From NCBI GenBank assembly GCA_965208965.1, contig OZ242384.1:1116001-1180000 (forward strand): a stretch of DNA of 64,000 nucleotides. The letters run 5' to 3'. The position numbers and the translations under genes are program-made. The DNA comes from Bin5 sp965208965. Its GTDB lineage: Bacteria; Chloroflexota; Anaerolineae; Caldilineales; Caldilineaceae. Under the pieces are notes generated by a model that searched no databases, had not been told where the DNA came from, and saw only the letters and a program-made list of their open reading frames with translations. Of the stretch, positions 1 to 9,764 are shown piece after piece; position 1 is the stretch's first letter; every line of letters begins with the position of its first letter.

Positions 1-1
1 C

Positions 2-196
2 TCGTGGGCCTATCGCACGCTGGGTTACGGCCATGGGGAGGCATGGTGGCGCGATTTCGTCAGCGCGCTGCGCGTGGCCGGCTACGACGGGGCGCTGAGC
101 ATCGAGCACGAAGACCCGGTGATGAGCGCATCCGAAGGCATCATCAAGAGTGTGCAGTTCCTTGAGCCGCTGATATTGCGGACGATGCCGGAATAG
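2..196 (+). CDS. Sugar phosphate isomerase/epimerase, C-terminal part
   Basis: The reading frame is open from the window edge and ends at TAG 194-196, giving the last 64 residues of a protein whose start lies outside. The segment WRDFVSALRVAGYDGALSIE followed by HEDP is the usual C-terminal strand-helix of xylose-isomerase-like TIM-barrel isomerases/epimerases (IolE/YcjR-like), where the HED residues belong to the metal/substrate site. Such enzymes interconvert ketoses or inositol derivatives in the cytoplasm. Family assignment is confident, substrate unknown. The Gfo/Idh/MocA genes at 20-24 kb are frequent partners of this family, but they lie on the other strand beyond the defence island, so any link is inference. 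Confidence 0.75.
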   Translation, partial: SWAYRTLGYGHGEAWWRDFVSALRVAGYDGALSIEHEDPVMSASEGIIKSVQFLEPLILRTMPE

Positions 197-352
197 TTTG
201 CTTAACCAGAAACATCCCGCCGGAAAATGCCATGACGGACCTGCTGATATAACAGGTGAACAACAGTTCAGACAACCCCCTGAACTGGCACAACCACCGC
301 CGCGCGGGTACACTACGCCACAAACGCCACCCACCCCCACAATCCATAGACA

Positions 353-3300
353 ATGCCCGGTCAACTTTTCACCAGCTACTTTCTCGAAGAAGGCATCCTC
401 CACACCGGCGCCTGGCAGGAATCTCAGAACTCAGACCTCGATTCCTTCCGCGCCGAGGCGCTCGCCCTTCTCGAAAAAGCCGCCAACTTTCACTCCATCA
501 ACGAGGCCACCACCGAGCAGGAGCTCATCCGCCCCATGTTCGAGCTGCTCGGTTGGAGCGACTATCTGCCCCAGCAGGGCAGCGACCACAACGAAGAGAT
601 CCCCGATCATCTGCTCTTCGGAGATACGGAGTCCAAGAACCGCGCCTCCGCCAAACCCGCCCCGCAACGTTATCCCGACGCCCTGGCCGTCGCCGAGAGC
701 AAGCGCTTCGGCCTGCCCCTCGACGCACGCGCCAAACACGGCAAAGCCAGCTCGCCGCACGCCCAGCTCCTGCGCTACCTGGCCGCCGCCGACATCAACT
801 CCGACGGCCGCATCCGCTGGGGCATCCTCACCAACGGCCGCATCTGGCGCCTCTACGACCGCCGCGCCCTCCCGCGCGCCAGCGGCTACTACGAAGTCGA
901 CCTTGATGCCATCGTCCGCTTGGACGATTCCCATGGTATTCGCGCTTTCCGCCTCCTCTTCGGTCGCCCTGCCTTCAGCCCGCAACACGGCGCCCAGACC
1001 AGCTTCCTCGAGGACGCCCTCGCCGAAGGCCGCCGCTATGAAGAACAGGTCGCCAGCGATCTTTCCGGCGCCGTCTTCGATAAGGTCTATCCCGCCCTGA
1101 TCCGCGTCCTCGCAGACAAGAGCGGCGCAGAACTGGAGAATGTCCGCCAGGCCGCCCTGATCTTCCTCTACCGCCTGCTCTTCCTCCTCTACGCCGAGGA
1201 CCGCGATCTGCTGCCCGTCAATGACGACGGCTACGCTCGCTACGGGATGCGCAAACCGATACGCGATCATATTCACAAAGACATGACCGACGGTAGGGCT
1301 TTCTCTGAGAGCGCAGCTAGTTACCATAACCATATCGCTACGCTCTGCGATCTCATCGACAAAGGCGATAACTCAATCGGTCTGCCTCCTTACAACGGCG
1401 GCCTTTTCTCCGCGGGCGTCGCGCCCATCCTCCAGCACGTGCGCCTGCCAGATTCCGAACTCGGCCCCATCATCTACGATCTCAGCCACACAGAGAGCGA
1501 CGAAGGCCGCCGCTACGTCAACTACCGCGACATGACCGTGCAGCAGCTTGGCTCGATCTACGAGCGCCTGCTCGAGCGCGAACCCGTGCGCACGCCAGAC
1601 GGCCAGATCGTCGTCCGCCCCAACAGCTACGCGCGCAAGGACAGCGGCAGCTTCTACACGCCCCAACCGCTCGTCGACCTCATCGTCGAACGCACTCTCA
1701 CACCCCTGCTGGAAGAGCGCAAAGCCGCCTTCCAGGCCAAAACTGCTGCTCTGCAGAGCGACACACGCGCAAGAGCTGTCCGCCTCGCCGAGCTGCGCCG
1801 TCTGGACCCCGCCGAAGCCGCGCTCAACCTCAAACTGCTCGATCCCGCCATGGGCAGCGGCCACTTCCTCGTCACCGCGGTCGACTACCTCTCCGACGCC
1901 ATCGCCGACCTGGTCGAATACGCGCCCACCACCGCGCCCTGGCTGGAGGACACCTACACATCGCCGCTGCTTGAACGTATTGCCGCCATCCGCGCCGACA
2001 TTCTCGCCCGCGCACACGCCGCCAACTGGGTCATCGACGAAGCCCAGCTGACCGACCAAGCCATCATCCGCCGCATGGTCCTCAAGCGCTGCATCTACGG
2101 CGTCGACAAGAACCCCCTCACCGTCGAGCTCGCCAAAGTCTCCCTCTGGCTGCACAGCTTCACCGTGGGCGCGCCCCTCTCCTTTCTCGACCACCACCTG
2201 CGCTGCGGCGATTCGCTCATCGGCATGCGCGTCCACGACGCTACCAAGGAGATGAAGCGGCTGGGCAAGAGCTACTCGGTCAGCGCCATCCAGTCCGCCG
2301 AAAACGCAGCCGCCGGCATGCAGCGGATCGAAGAGATCTCCGACGCCGATATCTCCGAAGTCGAGGAGTCGGCTATGCTCTTCCGTGAGGTCGAAAAGAC
2401 GACCGCCCCGCTGCGCGGCCTGCTCGATACGTTTTGCGGGAAGAATTGGCTGGCCGCGGGCATGAAGAAAAGGGAGCGCGACAACTTTGAGGTTCCCCTG
2501 ATCGGTGTCTTCGCCTTGGGAGAAGAACAGGCATTTTCGCTGTTGGCGCAAGGCCCCGACGGCGTCGACGCCGCAGACCCGATCCGTCAACGCAGCTTCT
2601 GGCCCGACTTCACTTCACTGTGGCGCGATGCCAGCGAGATCGCTGAACGAGAGCGCTTTCTCCACTGGGAGGCCGCCTTCCCCGGCGTCTGGCATGGCTG
2701 GCAGGATGACGAGCCCGTCGGCGGCTTCGACGCTATCATCGGCAACCCGCCTTGGGACCGTATCAAGCTGCAGGAGGTCGAGTGGTTCGCCACCCGTTCC
2801 CCTGAACTGGCCCTTGCTCCCACCGCGGCCGCCCGCCGCCGCGGCATCAGGCAGCTGAGCGAACAGGGCGACCCGCTCGCGTCCGAATTCGACGCCGCCA
2901 AGCTGCGCGCCGACCGTCTCGGCCAGCTCATCCGCGCTTCAGGCCACTACCCCCTGCTCGGCGGCGGCGACATCAACCTCTACTCCCTCTTCGTCGAGCG
3001 CGCCATGCGGCTGATCAAGCCTGACGGCATCGTCGGCCTGCTCACCCCCTCCGGCATCTACGCCGACAAGACCGCCGCCCGCTTCTTCAAATCCATCTCC
3101 ACCAGCGGCCGCGTCGGTGGCCTCTTCGACTTCGAAAACCGCAAGATCTTCTTTCCGGACGTTCACGCCTCATTCAAATTCTGCGCCCTCATCTTCGGCG
3201 GCGAGGAGCGCCGCTTCGCCCAAACCGACTGCGCCTTCTTCCTCCACGACACCGCCGCCATCGACGACCCGGATCGCTGCTTTCCCTTGGCTCCTTCCGA

Positions 3301-4387
3301 CTTCGCCCGCGTCAATCCCAACACCGGCACAGCCCCCGTCTTCCGCACCCGCCGCGACGCCGACATCACCCGCCGCATCTACGAGCGCCACCCCGTCCTC
3401 GTTGACCGCTCCGGTTTGGAAGAGGAACGCGCTTGGCCGGTGCAGTACGTGCGCATGTTCGACATGACTAACGATTCCAATCTATTCCGCACTACAGCTC
3501 AACTCGAAGCAAACGGCTTCTACCCGGTTGAGGGCAACCGCTGGAAAAAGGGAGATGAATTGTATCTTCCGCTGTACGAGGGAAAGATGGTTCAGGCGTT
3601 CGATCACCGCGCCGCTTGTGTGATCGTCAATCCAGAAAACCTGAATCGCCCCGCACAGCCAGTAGAAACCACTCCCGGCGAATATACCGACCCGAACTGG
3701 GTACCAGATTCACAGTATTGGGTTTCGGAAAGTGAAGGTGAGTGGCCAGACAACCTAGAGTGGACACTTGGTTTCAAGCATGTAACAGCGTCGACCAACG
3801 TTCGCACGATGATCGCAAGTGTTTTGCCTCGTGCCGGTTTTGGCAACAGTCTGCCAGTTCTGATGCCTGCCCCGGGTTGCCTTTCAGAAGGCACGTCGTC
3901 GTACAAGCAATGTTCTAGTCTGATCATCGCAAATTTAAACTCCATGCCGTTTGATTTCGTAACGCGTCAAAAAGTCCAAGGGCAAAACCTGAATCTTTTT
4001 CTTGTCGAGCAACTCCCCGTCATCGCCCCCGCCGACTACGACCGCCACTTTGGCGCCACCACCGCTCGCGACCTCGTCCTCCACCACGTCCTCCGCCTCA
4101 CCTACACCGCCCACGACATGGCCCCCTTCGCCCGTGATCTCGGCTACCACGGCCCGCCCTTCATCTGGAACGAAGAGGAGCGCCGCCACCTGCGCGCCCG
4201 CCTCGACGCCCTCTACTTCCACCTCTACGGCCTCTCCCGCGCCGACGCCGCCTACATCCTCGACACCTTCCCCATCGTCCGCAAGCACGACGAAGCCGCC
4301 TTCGGCACCTACCGCACCAAAGAGATGGTCCTCGCCTACTACAACGCTCTTGACGCCGGCGATACGGATGTTGAGGTGGCGGTGTAG
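353..4387 (+). CDS. Type IIG restriction-modification enzyme (Eco57I-like methylase with N-terminal nuclease)
   Basis: A 1344-residue single-chain enzyme expected to methylate adenine in its own site and cut unmodified DNA. The N-terminal part holds a PD-(D/E)xK-like core, P108-D109 followed by E115-S-K117, then a strand (WGILTNGRIWRLY) typical of type IIG/type I nuclease domains. The N6-adenine methylase follows, with motif I DPAMGSG near residue 497 and catalytic motif IV NPPW near residue 798. The C-terminal 500 residues should contain the target-recognition region. Codon use shifts near 3430-3970, where AT content rises within the recognition region, as expected if recognition domains are exchanged by recombination. 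No separate S or R gene is adjacent. BREX PglX is related, but no BREX partner genes are present. Confidence 0.88.
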   Translation: MPGQLFTSYFLEEGILHTGAWQESQNSDLDSFRAEALALLEKAANFHSINEATTEQELIRPMFELLGWSDYLPQQGSDHNEEIPDHLLFGDTESKNRASAKPAPQRYPDALAVAESKRFGLPLDARAKHGKASSPHAQLLRYLAAADINSDGRIRWGILTNGRIWRLYDRRALPRASGYYEVDLDAIVRLDDSHGIRAFRLLFGRPAFSPQHGAQTSFLEDALAEGRRYEEQVASDLSGAVFDKVYPALIRVLADKSGAELENVRQAALIFLYRLLFLLYAEDRDLLPVNDDGYARYGMRKPIRDHIHKDMTDGRAFSESAASYHNHIATLCDLIDKGDNSIGLPPYNGGLFSAGVAPILQHVRLPDSELGPIIYDLSHTESDEGRRYVNYRDMTVQQLGSIYERLLEREPVRTPDGQIVVRPNSYARKDSGSFYTPQPLVDLIVERTLTPLLEERKAAFQAKTAALQSDTRARAVRLAELRRLDPAEAALNLKLLDPAMGSGHFLVTAVDYLSDAIADLVEYAPTTAPWLEDTYTSPLLERIAAIRADILARAHAANWVIDEAQLTDQAIIRRMVLKRCIYGVDKNPLTVELAKVSLWLHSFTVGAPLSFLDHHLRCGDSLIGMRVHDATKEMKRLGKSYSVSAIQSAENAAAGMQRIEEISDADISEVEESAMLFREVEKTTAPLRGLLDTFCGKNWLAAGMKKRERDNFEVPLIGVFALGEEQAFSLLAQGPDGVDAADPIRQRSFWPDFTSLWRDASEIAERERFLHWEAAFPGVWHGWQDDEPVGGFDAIIGNPPWDRIKLQEVEWFATRSPELALAPTAAARRRGIRQLSEQGDPLASEFDAAKLRADRLGQLIRASGHYPLLGGGDINLYSLFVERAMRLIKPDGIVGLLTPSGIYADKTAARFFKSISTSGRVGGLFDFENRKIFFPDVHASFKFCALIFGGEERRFAQTDCAFFLHDTAAIDDPDRCFPLAPSDFARVNPNTGTAPVFRTRRDADITRRIYERHPVLVDRSGLEEERAWPVQYVRMFDMTNDSNLFRTTAQLEANGFYPVEGNRWKKGDELYLPLYEGKMVQAFDHRAACVIVNPENLNRPAQPVETTPGEYTDPNWVPDSQYWVSESEGEWPDNLEWTLGFKHVTASTNVRTMIASVLPRAGFGNSLPVLMPAPGCLSEGTSSYKQCSSLIIANLNSMPFDFVTRQKVQGQNLNLFLVEQLPVIAPADYDRHFGATTARDLVLHHVLRLTYTAHDMAPFARDLGYHGPPFIWNEEERRHLRARLDALYFHLYGLSRADAAYILDTFPIVRKHDEAAFGTYRTKEMVLAYYNALDAGDTDVEVAV

Positions 4388-4544
4388 GTCATTGAATCGG
4401 CTCTGCCTGCTTAGGCGCAAGGGTACACACCACACAGTCAGATACAGCGACTTGTCGTTTTGACGACGATTTCCCACGGGTAAGCTTCACTCCAAAAGCT
4501 AGACCACATGCTATGGCCCTAGCCTACGACAATGCCCACGGGGC

Positions 4545-4573
4545 TTGACTTGTAATGACAAATGTGGTATTAC
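4545..4573 (+). promoter_or_regulatory. Promoter with overlapping inverted repeat for the RHH regulator
   Basis: TTGACT (4545-4550), a 17-nt spacer and TATTAC (4568-4573) form a near-consensus sigma-70 promoter. GTAAT (4552-4556) and ATTAC (4569-4573) form an inverted repeat spanning spacer and -10. This arrangement is common for autoregulated ribbon-helix-helix antitoxin genes. Transcription would begin near 4580, which excludes the upstream in-frame ATG at 4562 as the start of the next gene. Confidence 0.7.
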
Positions 4574-4624
4574 GTCAATACATGCCGGTTGGAGTCCTGT
4601 CACGCACAGACACGGGAGTTTAAC

Positions 4625-5404
4625 GTGGTGAAAGACAGCACACTGCAGATGCGAATTTCGGCGGAGTTGAAGGAACAGGCAGTCAAGATTGCTAGTGCTA
4701 GGGGCGAATCCCTGTCCGAATTTATCGAGACTTGGTTGCAGGGCGAGATCGAACGGCATGCACCCTGTTCTGTTTGCGGGACGTGGCTTCCGCTAGAGGT
4801 CTTGGAGGGTTTCCATCCCTGGGAGTTTGAGTGCCGAGAATGTATGGAGGAGATTAAGGAATCGGACTATAAAGCCGAGCAAGATTCTCGGGCCGTTCTT
4901 TGGGGGTTCAAGGAAGGGTATAAGGATGGCTGGAACCGGTTCGAACACCAGACCCCTAAAGACCCTGTGGATGCTACCGAAAATGTGATGATGTGGATAG
5001 GTTATCGAGAAGGCTACAGAGAGGGAAGAGAAGCTGCCGGTTGTCCAGGCGGAGAAAACAACATAATTCTAGCCTCTAACAACCTACAAGGCTTAACTGC
5101 TGATGATAGGCCCCTACAACCGGCGCAAGCGGCGATACTTAGGCAACTCTGTCACGCTCAAGACAACCAGGGACGTGTGTCGCGACACGCACTCTATGCA
5201 GCCGCAGACCTTAACGACCCGGACCCGAACGACAATAATCGTGGGCTCAGACGCGTCCTGGGATCGATTACCCAGCGTTTAAACAGCCCTGACTGGTACA
5301 GTTCGGTGGGGGACCCAACAGCCCCAGGGGGAAGATGGTACCTTTTGCGAAAGGACTTGCGCGACGAATTGTGTGAAATTCTAACAGACCTTAAAAGTCC
5401 CTGA
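4625..5404 (+). CDS. Ribbon-helix-helix / zinc-ribbon / putative winged-helix regulator
   Basis: A 259-residue protein with three visible parts. Residues 5-45 (LQMRISAELKEQAV, then SLSEFIETWL) match a MetJ/Arc ribbon-helix-helix DNA-binding fold as in antitoxins. C48-x2-C51 and C70-x2-C73 form a probable zinc ribbon. Residues about 175-255 (AILRQLCHA to WYLLRKDL) look like a helical, winged-helix-type domain. The GTG at 4625 was chosen because GGGAG at 4614-4618 is correctly spaced and the promoter at 4545-4573 would place the transcript start downstream of the ATG at 4562. The gene lies just upstream of the PIN-domain effector gene and may repress it. That role is inference, and I do not recognise this architecture as a named family. 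Confidence 0.6.
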   Translation: MVKDSTLQMRISAELKEQAVKIASARGESLSEFIETWLQGEIERHAPCSVCGTWLPLEVLEGFHPWEFECRECMEEIKESDYKAEQDSRAVLWGFKEGYKDGWNRFEHQTPKDPVDATENVMMWIGYREGYREGREAAGCPGGENNIILASNNLQGLTADDRPLQPAQAAILRQLCHAQDNQGRVSRHALYAAADLNDPDPNDNNRGLRRVLGSITQRLNSPDWYSSVGDPTAPGGRWYLLRKDLRDELCEILTDLKSP

Positions 5405-5623
5405 GTGAACTATACAAGATCACGTTGGTTCATTGTTGGGAAGTAAGGCTGGACGGTGAATCTGGAATTGGATCCAAACGATGCTGGGCCATAGTCCTGG
5501 GCAATGCACGATAGGAGATTCAGAGCTGACATATACCGAATTAACTCCATCCCGCGCTGTGACAATTTCGGGCGAACGAGTGCCACAGATGAATCCAAAC
5601 CGGCATGGAAAGGCTCTCATATA

Positions 5624-8600
5624 TTGATATACTCCTTCGACGCCTCCCAGTTAAACAACTGGTCGGACACCGCTGAAGCTGAGCACGATTTTCCGAAACT
5701 CATACGTCAGTTGGTACTGGCTACTCTCCCCGAACCTCCGTCAAGGATCGATATACCGAGCGGTAGCTCTGTGAGACTTCCTGGCTGGGACGGAATCCTT
5801 GAAGTTGGGCATGGCAACGCATGGGCACCTAGCGGTGTTTCGGGCTGGGAGTTCAGTTGCGATAAAAGGAGCAAGAGAAAGGCCAGCGAAGACTATGAGA
5901 AGCGAACGGCCGATCCTCTGGAGATCAACAGGGCTACCACCACCTTTGTGTTTGCCACTCCGCGCAGATGGAAGGATAAGAGGCAATGGGTGAAGAAACG
6001 TCGTGAGGAAGGAAAATGGCGTGATGTGCGAGCTTACGACGCCGACGACCTAGCGATGTGGTTAGAACAGGCTCCGGAGGTCGCGCAGTGGTTTGCCAAA
6101 GCGATCATCAGGTTGCCTTTCGACTTCCAAGCTATAGACAGAATCGAAGGTCTCTCTCAGAATACGAATGATCAGATAACAGCAGGCTTTGCTGAAGTGG
6201 CCGCTATGAGGGTAGAGCTGCAAACACTCGCCAACTCCGTAGCAACTCAAGCGGAACAGCCTGACTCGGAACCCATACAGGATTCAGAACAACGGAAATG
6301 GTCAGAGAGGATAGACGCCGCCCGAGATCTGATTCAGCAAGGGTTGATCGCCATCGCCCGGTTACAGCTAGAGGGGATCCAACCCGAGGCAGAACAGTTG
6401 CCGGACAACCTCAGATTCCGCCTCCTGACAAACCTGGCAGTCTGCGCAATGGGCGAAGACAATCCTGATGCGGCTATCTCCCTCTTCAATGAGGCCCACA
6501 ACATCCAACCTGAAAACAGAAAAGGAATCATAAACGCCGCAATGGCCGCTGAGCTCCAACAGGATCCCGAGCGAGCGCTCGAGCTGGCGCGGAAAGCGCT
6601 CACACTGGACCCACGCGACCCAAGTGCTGCGGCCAGCCTCATTTCGGCCTTGTGGGGTACGGGGAAGAGTGAAGAGCTTGAGGATTTCGTGGCATCCGCG
6701 GAGTGGACGACGGAAGAGCCGGCTAGCGCCCTGGCCCTTGCCAGAGTTCGTGTACAACAGGAGCGTTACGACGACGCGAAAGCTGTCTACCGGTCTCTCA
6801 TCGACGCCGATCCTGATGATGCTGAAACTTACCTTTGCCTAAGTCAATGCCTGCTTGCACAGACCCAAGTGGAACGCCTGCCGGTTGCGTACTCAAAGGA
6901 AGATCTGGCGAGGCTTAGTGAGGCTGAGATTGAAGCAGACCGGGCAGTCGAACTCTTGCGGCCCACACAATTGAGTGCCTTACTTCACCAAGCTCTCATA
7001 CTACGGGCCGGCGCCCGCGCGCTGTTAGGGAAGGTGGACGAGGCGATGGGTGACGTAGATGAGGTATTGAGGAAAGTACCTGAGCATCCGGCTGCAACTC
7101 TACATAAGGGACTGTTGCTACTGAAAAAGGGGCTTGCCAGCGAAGCGCGCAGTTGGATTGAGGGTATCCAAGACCCTGTAATGCGATCCGAACTGATACT
7201 GCCCCTTGCGGACGCGTGCCTTGAATCCGGTGACGCGACAGTTGCAATTGATCTGCTAAAAGGTAGTTTCAAACTCGATCCGCCTGAAAAAGAAGATTTC
7301 GGGAGGGCTCAATCTCTCCTGCGGGCGGAGGCTGCAGCCGGGCCTGACGATTCCGTCGGCCCCCTGATTGAAGAGGCCCTGGAACGATTCCCAGACGACC
7401 CAACCCTCTTCGCCTTGGCCGCCGTACGTAGCAATCTGAAAGAGGACAGCGAAGCCGCCGCGTCAGCGCTCAACAGAGCAATTGACCTGGCCGACGCCCC
7501 TTTCCGTCAGGTCCTTCAAGGACAACTCGGTCATCTCTACGATGGTGTGGGACGATTTGCAGACGCTGCCGAACAGTTCAGCAAGGCTTGTGGTAACGAC
7601 CCAACCCATCCGGATGCGGTCCCGATGCTAGTATCTCTGTCTAACAGCGGACAGTATCGCAAGGCTTTCGACCTGGCACGGAAGATTCGCGACGTAGTTG
7701 ACCCAATTCCGAGAATTGTCATTGACGTTGAGGCTGCAATACTCGGATACGTCGGGGATGTCAAGTCTGAAGTCTTGCGGCATCATGAACTTCGCTTTCG
7801 AGAAGACGCCGTCCCAGGTGATCGGGTCAAACTTGCGTCGGCTCAGATCCGGTGCGGTGAACGCGAAGCAGCCTTGAAAACTATCCTTGAAATAGACGCT
7901 TCAGGACTCGGTCATGACTCCCAAGCCCTCATGAAACTGGCACATATGAAATGCTCCCTTGGGGCTGCCGGTTACATGCACGATGCCTACCTTGCCCGTC
8001 GCTACGGACTCAACGATCCAGCGACCCACTTGGGATATTTCGGACTGTTCCTGGGATGGAGCGAGGATTGGGAAGAACCCGTTGTCGTCGAATCGGGCTG
8101 TTCGGTCCGCATCAAGAACGAGGAACAATGGTGGCACATCCTCGAAGACGGTGAGGAGCCGAACGGGCCTCGAGAACTGCCCCCCGACAGCGGTCTCGCG
8201 CAACGCCTCCTGGGACGAAGCGTTGGGGACGTTGTCGTCCTGCGTCAAGGTCCAGGAAACGCCTCGTATGAGATCGCGGAGTTACAGAGCAAGTATGTCC
8301 GCGCATTCCACGAGACGTGCGTTGAATTCTCGCTACGCTTTCCGGACGACATGTCGCTGTCACTCGTCGAAATGGACAGCGACTTCACCCAATTCTTCCA
8401 GAGCGTAGAGTTGCGACATCAGCACGTTAGAAATGCCGAGGAGCTATACGAGTCAAGCCGATTGCCATTCGCTTCTTTCTGCTCCCTTATCGGTAGTTCT
8501 ACCCTCGCGGTCTGGCCCGATTACACAGCGCAACCAGACAGACGCATCCATTTCGGAACCGGATCTTACGAAGAGGCAAACGAAGCCAGTGACCTATTGC

Positions 8601-9514
8601 GCGATGCCGACGCAATTGTGCTGGACATGGTCGCTTTACTCACCGTACATAGACTAAGACTTGCGGAGCATCTTCGAAAGCGATTTTCGCGTATCACCAT
8701 CCCCCAGCTCGTGTTTGATGAGATCCAGAATTACGTTTATCAGATGAGAATAGGTCCTGCCCCCTCTGGCTATGCGGGAAGAGGCGAGGAAGGGCGGTAC
8801 ACGCTAACTGAGACGCCGGAGGATGTCTGGAAGAAGAGGCAGGCATACGCGCGCTCTGTGCTGGAGTTGGCCGATACCTTCGAACGGATTCCCTCATACT
8901 CCCTACTTGATGCCGACGACCCTCAAAAGGCTATCGAAGCGCTGACACCGGCTGGGGCTGGTGCGATATTTGCAGATGACGAACCATCCGAGGTTAGGCC
9001 GGTCCTGATTTCGGACGACCTCCCCCAAGCCAATGTAGCCCGCTGGCTAGGCTTTGGGGCCGTCAACTCCCAATCACTGCTGACAGAGCTGCTTCGTTCT
9101 AACGTCATCACGGAAGTGGAGTATTCTTCAAAGATCGAAGAGTTTGTACTTATGAACTACTGGTTTGTACGGATCAGCGCAAAAGACATCCTGTGGAGTC
9201 TCGAAACAAACGGATATCAGACAACTCCAGGAACACGAGCAATGCTCAGGACACTCGGGGGGCCGGACTGCACTGAAGACACCGCAGCCTCCGTCGGCGC
9301 AGAGGTCATCGCCACTTTAGCGAAGGGAGCGCTGATTCAACAGCAATTGTTTTTGCTTCTAGATTTAGTGCTGGCAGCGATTCGGCATGGACGGCACACC
9401 GATCTGGTCTTGTTGAAGTTCAAGGATGAAATCGCAACTAGACTAACACTTGTCCCGGAATGCGCTCGGATCCTTCACGAAGTGGATTCCTATATGCAGA
9501 TACGAAGCCTATAG
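5624..9514 (+). CDS. Defence protein: N-terminal conserved domain, TPR array, GreA/GreB C-like domain, C-terminal PIN nuclease
   Basis: A protein of about 1296 residues (1336 if started at the ATG at 5504). TTG 5624 is preferred because GGAAAGG (5607-5613) precedes it and homology-like sequence begins there (IYSFDASQL); the longer N-terminus looks non-coding. Counting from 5504: residues 40-205 form a conserved domain (PGWDGILEV, SGWEFSCDK, YEKRTADPL, AYDADDLAMWLE) that may be a divergent nuclease; residues 260-870 are TPR-like helical repeats; 895-940 (QRLLGRSVGDVV, then YEIAEL) resemble the GreA/GreB C-terminal domain; 1035-1200 form a PIN-like RNase with acidic residues in IVLDMVALL and ISDDL. 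This matches the predicted TPR-GreAB-C-PIN conflict system. An RNA-cleaving abortive-infection role is inferred. The stop codon abuts an IS-derived element. Confidence 0.75.
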   Translation: MIYSFDASQLNNWSDTAEAEHDFPKLIRQLVLATLPEPPSRIDIPSGSSVRLPGWDGILEVGHGNAWAPSGVSGWEFSCDKRSKRKASEDYEKRTADPLEINRATTTFVFATPRRWKDKRQWVKKRREEGKWRDVRAYDADDLAMWLEQAPEVAQWFAKAIIRLPFDFQAIDRIEGLSQNTNDQITAGFAEVAAMRVELQTLANSVATQAEQPDSEPIQDSEQRKWSERIDAARDLIQQGLIAIARLQLEGIQPEAEQLPDNLRFRLLTNLAVCAMGEDNPDAAISLFNEAHNIQPENRKGIINAAMAAELQQDPERALELARKALTLDPRDPSAAASLISALWGTGKSEELEDFVASAEWTTEEPASALALARVRVQQERYDDAKAVYRSLIDADPDDAETYLCLSQCLLAQTQVERLPVAYSKEDLARLSEAEIEADRAVELLRPTQLSALLHQALILRAGARALLGKVDEAMGDVDEVLRKVPEHPAATLHKGLLLLKKGLASEARSWIEGIQDPVMRSELILPLADACLESGDATVAIDLLKGSFKLDPPEKEDFGRAQSLLRAEAAAGPDDSVGPLIEEALERFPDDPTLFALAAVRSNLKEDSEAAASALNRAIDLADAPFRQVLQGQLGHLYDGVGRFADAAEQFSKACGNDPTHPDAVPMLVSLSNSGQYRKAFDLARKIRDVVDPIPRIVIDVEAAILGYVGDVKSEVLRHHELRFREDAVPGDRVKLASAQIRCGEREAALKTILEIDASGLGHDSQALMKLAHMKCSLGAAGYMHDAYLARRYGLNDPATHLGYFGLFLGWSEDWEEPVVVESGCSVRIKNEEQWWHILEDGEEPNGPRELPPDSGLAQRLLGRSVGDVVVLRQGPGNASYEIAELQSKYVRAFHETCVEFSLRFPDDMSLSLVEMDSDFTQFFQSVELRHQHVRNAEELYESSRLPFASFCSLIGSSTLAVWPDYTAQPDRRIHFGTGSYEEANEASDLLRDADAIVLDMVALLTVHRLRLAEHLRKRFSRITIPQLVFDEIQNYVYQMRIGPAPSGYAGRGEEGRYTLTETPEDVWKKRQAYARSVLELADTFERIPSYSLLDADDPQKAIEALTPAGAGAIFADDEPSEVRPVLISDDLPQANVARWLGFGAVNSQSLLTELLRSNVITEVEYSSKIEEFVLMNYWFVRISAKDILWSLETNGYQTTPGTRAMLRTLGGPDCTEDTAASVGAEVIATLAKGALIQQQLFLLLDLVLAAIRHGRHTDLVLLKFKDEIATRLTLVPECARILHEVDSYMQIRSL

Positions 9515-9681
9515 TTGACCCCAATGACTAGACCACGAACTGCTGCCTTCAAGCGCAACCCGGAACTTGTAGGCCGCCGTGTGTCGCCGCCGTTTCTTGA
9601 TCATCGTTCTGCCCCTCCACAGGCTCGGTGAATTTCTCCATTATACACCTTAGCTTGTGGTCCAGTTTTTGGGGCCCACTT
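9513..9681 (-). repeat. IS3-derived MITE-like element, copy A
   Basis: About 169 bp starting with TTGACCCCA and GACTAGACCACGAA, which matches the reverse complement of the right end of the IS3-family element at 61362-61388. It ends with a block matching the reverse complement of that element's left 100 bp (60078-60175), including the region around its orfA start. Both termini are present but nearly all transposase sequence is missing, so this is an internally deleted, non-autonomous derivative. It fills most of the gap between the PIN-protein and FRG genes. Confidence 0.75.
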
Positions 9682-9764
9682 CAACAGACGGAAACGAATG
9701 CCCGCTTGAAGATGGGCCGAAGTGAAGGCTACGCCATAGAAATCATCAGAGGAATAGGGTTGAG

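Noticed and set aside
198..1100. Long plus-strand frames overlapping the start of the type IIG gene
   Set aside because: Pro/Ser/Arg/Thr-rich translations typical of shifted frames in GC-rich DNA; the 353-4387 frame carries all recognisable motifs.
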